Shown here: positions 61,838 through 64,000 of the stretch, piece after piece | How positions within the stretch are numbered: position 1 is the first letter of the stretch | How the letters are laid out: each line of letters opens with the position of its first letter | From: Bradyrhizobium sp. Ai1a-2 | GTDB lineage: Bacteria > Pseudomonadota > Alphaproteobacteria > Rhizobiales > Xanthobacteraceae | Direction: 5' to 3' | DNA: 64,000 nt | Assembly (NCBI RefSeq): GCF_000426245.1 | Contig: NZ_AUEZ01000001.1 | Span: 124,001-188,000, forward strand | The notes under the pieces: model-generated | What the model was told of the DNA's origin: nothing | Databases searched by the model: none | Seen by the model: only the letters and a program-made list of their open reading frames with translations | Translations under genes and position numbers: made by a program

Positions 61838-63009
61838 CTTCCTTGCTCCAAGATTTCCAGGGGTACCCGGACCAGATCTCTGTTCAGTCCGCCCTTGCAG
61901 TCGGTCCAATTTGCGCGCGTGAGATATAGATAGAGTTGTCCGTTTGCGCTGTCGAAAAAGCGCGAACTGCTATGATGGTCGATCAACGACGGATATTCGT
62001 AGAAGGTGCCGCATCCAGTTCCACCCGACCAAGGCGAGACCTTCAAGAGGAGCTTTGGACTAGACCAATGTATCAAGTCCGTCGAACTCGAATAGTAGAC
62101 GCCGGTTGTGTCGGGGCTCGCCGTCCTTCGCATGAAGACGCCAACCCAGTTGTTGCCAACACTAATTACCGACCTGATTTGACCCAGGATATTGCCAGGA
62201 GATATGGCGTCGCATTCTGCCGTTTCGCTGGTCTCGTCGTCTGGCCCCGTGAAAGGCTGACTGAACGAACCGTTGCGATATGACACCCAGTTTCCAAGCA
62301 CGTCGCTTAGCGGCGCCCGAAACAGGCAGTTGCGAGGCTTTGAATCGAGCTCCGCCCATATGAAGACATAGGCGAAGCCGTCCTTAACAATTGCATTCGA
62401 GGTGGTAAAGAAGCCGTATCGCTTGCCGCGGTTTGGATCGTAGCTCTTCGGAGGAATTGCTACGGATTTTGATTTCGGATCGCGGGGAAAGTTGAAGTGC
62501 AGGCTTTCGCCATCAGGTACGAGCGCCAGTATCGAGCTGAACCAACACGAGGATGGTTTAACTGAGTTGACCGTGCACTGGTGATGACGGTAGCCAGAAA
62601 ACTCGTGGCTTGCGAGTGCAATCACGCTGTCGTTCGAGGGAACAAGTGCTTGGATCCAGTATCTCGTATCGAAAGCGGCCGCGTCATGTGATTCCGCTCC
62701 GAAGGATGAGATTGTGCAATTCGGCTTGAGATCGTTGAAGCTGCGTCCAACGAGAAACTGGTTCTTGAAGTGAGCCGCTATCAGGGCGATCGAATTGTCG
62801 CGCCTTCTGAAAGCTCGCGCGGGAGAATCGGGAATGAAGTCGTCAGCGCACTTCTGCGTCGACCATTTATACACTACCGTTTCGGGCCCGGACGGTCGAA
62901 TGGTCGGTCCGTTGGGCTGGTCTGCCACCGCGATCGTAGCGGTTAGAAAGATCAGAAGGGAGACCGCAGATGCGAGGAGTTGGGTGCGAACAGTTGGCAT
63001 ACTAGTCAT
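61834..63009 (-). CDS. Exported beta-propeller-like protein (GH43/levansucrase-fold style), function unknown
   Basis: This 391-aa protein has a clear signal peptide (QLLASAVSLLIFLTATIAVADQ, read as two pieces around LLIFL) and then about five repeats of a propeller blade. Pieces such as TGVYYSSSTDLIHWSSPKLL are typical of five-bladed glycosidase-like proteins, and CGTFYEYPSLID resembles their end blade. No catalytic acid pair can be assigned. It might bind or trim polysaccharide in the periplasm. The start is ATG 63009 or 63000; the frame is open to 63084. It overlaps the GT2 gene by four bases. Confidence 0.7.
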   Translation of the reverse strand: MTSMPTVRTQLLASAVSLLIFLTATIAVADQPNGPTIRPSGPETVVYKWSTQKCADDFIPDSPARAFRRRDNSIALIAAHFKNQFLVGRSFNDLKPNCTISSFGAESHDAAAFDTRYWIQALVPSNDSVIALASHEFSGYRHHQCTVNSVKPSSCWFSSILALVPDGESLHFNFPRDPKSKSVAIPPKSYDPNRGKRYGFFTTSNAIVKDGFAYVFIWAELDSKPRNCLFRAPLSDVLGNWVSYRNGSFSQPFTGPDDETSETAECDAISPGNILGQIRSVISVGNNWVGVFMRRTASPDTTGVYYSSSTDLIHWSSPKLLLKVSPWSGGTGCGTFYEYPSLIDHHSSSRFFDSANGQLYLYLTRANWTDCKGGLNRDLVRVPLEILEQGR

Positions 63010-63090
63010 CGATGGCTTGAGTGTTTGACGTTTGCCATCACGCCTACGTTTAACTAGGCCCGGACAACGCCTATCAGTGTGCAAATTTCC

Positions 63091-63645
63091 TCATTCCCAG
63101 TCTGTCAGTTTCGTAACGGCAGCGACCGCGTTCCTGATTTCGTTGTGCTCGTGCTCGGTGATTTCAAGGGGATACCGGTTCCAGTGCCACTCGACCCGCA
63201 GATCGATGATGCGCTTGAGCATGCCAGTATCAAGCAACCGCTTTAGCACCTTGTACTCCGCGCCTTCGATGTCCATCTTAAGGACCAGGAGATCATCATC
63301 CGATGTATTCTCCCTTAGCCATCGGTCGAGATCGATGCTCTGCGCTCGATATGGAGCTTCGTAATCCACCGACCAGTTGGGCGAACTCTTCTTGCCGGTT
63401 AGAACGGTTGACGATTGGTCTGAGGCCGTACCGAAGTAAAAATTCACTATTCCATCTGTGATCCAGGCTGCATATTCCATCACGTGTACATTTGAATCGT
63501 GTGCCTTGAAATCGCGTCGTAGCTTGTCCGCTAATGATGGAGTCGGCTCGAAGGCAAAGGTGATGAAAGCAGGGTTCTCCGCCTTGAATCGTCTGACGGT
63601 ATGCCCGTGATTTGCACCTAGATCGACATATACTTTCCGCGCCAT
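63091..63645 (-). CDS. FkbM-family methyltransferase
   Basis: This 184-aa enzyme has the FkbM pattern: VYVDLGANHGHTVRRF (SAM loop), FAFEPTPSLADKL and LVLKMDIEGAEYKVLKRLL (the conserved DxEGxE segment). It would O-methylate a sugar of the glycan. GGAG lies nine bases upstream of the ATG at 63645; a TTG 27 bases further is also open. The gene precedes the exported propeller and GT2 genes on the same strand. The family normally is 230-280 residues, so this copy is short but otherwise intact. Confidence 0.85.
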   Translation of the reverse strand: MARKVYVDLGANHGHTVRRFKAENPAFITFAFEPTPSLADKLRRDFKAHDSNVHVMEYAAWITDGIVNFYFGTASDQSSTVLTGKKSSPNWSVDYEAPYRAQSIDLDRWLRENTSDDDLLVLKMDIEGAEYKVLKRLLDTGMLKRIIDLRVEWHWNRYPLEITEHEHNEIRNAVAAVTKLTDWE

Positions 63646-63708
63646 CGCCGCGAGCTCCGCAGATTGGATCAATGTCTTCCGACGTTTACGCCCGACGTGA
63701 TGGGCCGA

Positions 63709-63864
63709 TCAATGGTGGGTTTTGCAGATCGGAGCCGCACCCTGCTGCAGTTTCCCGATCTTCTCCGCATCCTTGTCGATGCGACTAATGTCGTGAGGCA
63801 GATCGGCGAAGCAGGTTCCGGGTACCGAGCCGGTGTGGCCGGCTCCAATCATCGCTGTGCGCAT
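63709..63864 (-). pseudogene. Truncated UDP-glucose 6-dehydrogenase N-terminus
   Basis: A 51-codon frame reads MRTAMIGAGHTGSVPGTCFAD, then a DKDAEKIGKLQQGAAPI stretch. Intact UDP-glucose dehydrogenases start IAMIGTGYVGLVSGACFADFG and then DKDxxKIxxLxxGxxPI, so this is plainly a mutated remnant. The NAD-binding GxGYVG has become GAGHTG, and a stop follows the PI position. The rest of the gene is absent. Confidence 0.75.
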
Positions 63865-63932
63865 CGTGCTATTTATCCAACTTGCCGATCACGGCGGGAG
63901 TGAGGCGGTGTCGTTGCGCGAGGGGCACTGCG

Positions 63933-64000
63933 CTACTTGCTCAACCCGACGCGCTTCGCCTGATATCCGCGCGCCAGGATCTCGCGCCACCAAGGCTGCT
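63933..64000 (-). CDS. C-terminus of a probable dTDP-glucose 4,6-dehydratase, partial
   Basis: The last 22 codons at the window edge read QPWWREILARGYQAKRVGLSK then TAG. The WW-x-x-ILxRGY...R-x-GL ending resembles the C-terminus of RfbB-type dehydratases or related sugar-nucleotide enzymes. The rest lies outside the window. Confidence 0.4.
   Translation of the reverse strand, partial: QPWWREILARGYQAKRVGLSK

Overview
The window is about 64 kb of GC-rich DNA from an alphaproteobacterium, most probably Bradyrhizobium or a close relative (inferred from protein style, PssD/PssE-type enzymes, peptidase-like type I exporters and an intergenic palindromic repeat of the kind common in that group). 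It is one large surface-polysaccharide and type I secretion region. No tRNA, rRNA or CRISPR array was seen.

Layout. 1-6.8 kb (minus strand): a Wzx/Wzy-type exopolysaccharide export set: initiating sugar-phosphate transferase (cut by the window edge), outer-membrane export lipoprotein, acyltransferase, and a Wzc/ExoP-type copolymerase/tyrosine kinase. 7.5-11.4 kb (plus): type I secretion set A (a 108-aa protein, ABC exporter with a dead C39 domain, HlyD adaptor). 11.6-16.8 kb (minus): a tight five-gene cassette of polysaccharide deacetylase, acetyltransferase-like protein, AMP-forming ligase, PLP decarboxylase and acyl carrier protein. It resembles exosortase-A-associated genes, but no exosortase is present. 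17-24 kb: glycosyltransferases, a beta-helix protein, the Wzy polymerase and a 2-oxoglutarate oxygenase. 23.9-35.9 kb (minus): nucleotide-sugar synthesis (two aminotransferases, an epimerase, two Gfo/Idh oxidoreductases, a hexapeptide acetyltransferase), the Wzx flippase, two GT2 enzymes and the PssD/PssE pair.

36.3-42.6 kb (plus): a 959-aa multidomain secreted protein followed directly by type I secretion set B (PrtD-like and HlyD-like), its likely exporter. 42.8-47 kb is sparse accessory sequence: an acyltransferase, a VanZ-like protein, small ORFs, a lone transposase-OrfA-like HTH protein and an orphan ParA. 47.4-60.9 kb (plus): an RTX protein, a methyltransferase, type I secretion set C (dead-C39 ABC exporter plus HlyD), a 682-aa Sel1-repeat protein, a 42-aa ORF, a 1315-aa WbsX-GT4-GT2 fusion with N-terminal YPDV repeats, a small stand-alone protein with the same repeat, and a pyruvyltransferase. 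This looks like an integrated secretion-plus-glycan module and is the best candidate for an undescribed system. 60.9-64 kb: an IS remnant, a GT2, a secreted beta-propeller-like protein, an FkbM methyltransferase, and degenerate or partial sugar-nucleotide genes (a UDP-glucose dehydrogenase fragment and the likely C-terminus of a dTDP-glucose dehydratase).

Together the genes would make, modify, polymerise and export an acidic, amino-sugar-containing and decorated polysaccharide, and secrete adhesin or RTX proteins beside it. Most operon promoters lie in strikingly AT-rich islands sharing the motif ATTAAAT/ATTTAAT, suggesting common control, possibly by a MucR/Ros-type regulator.
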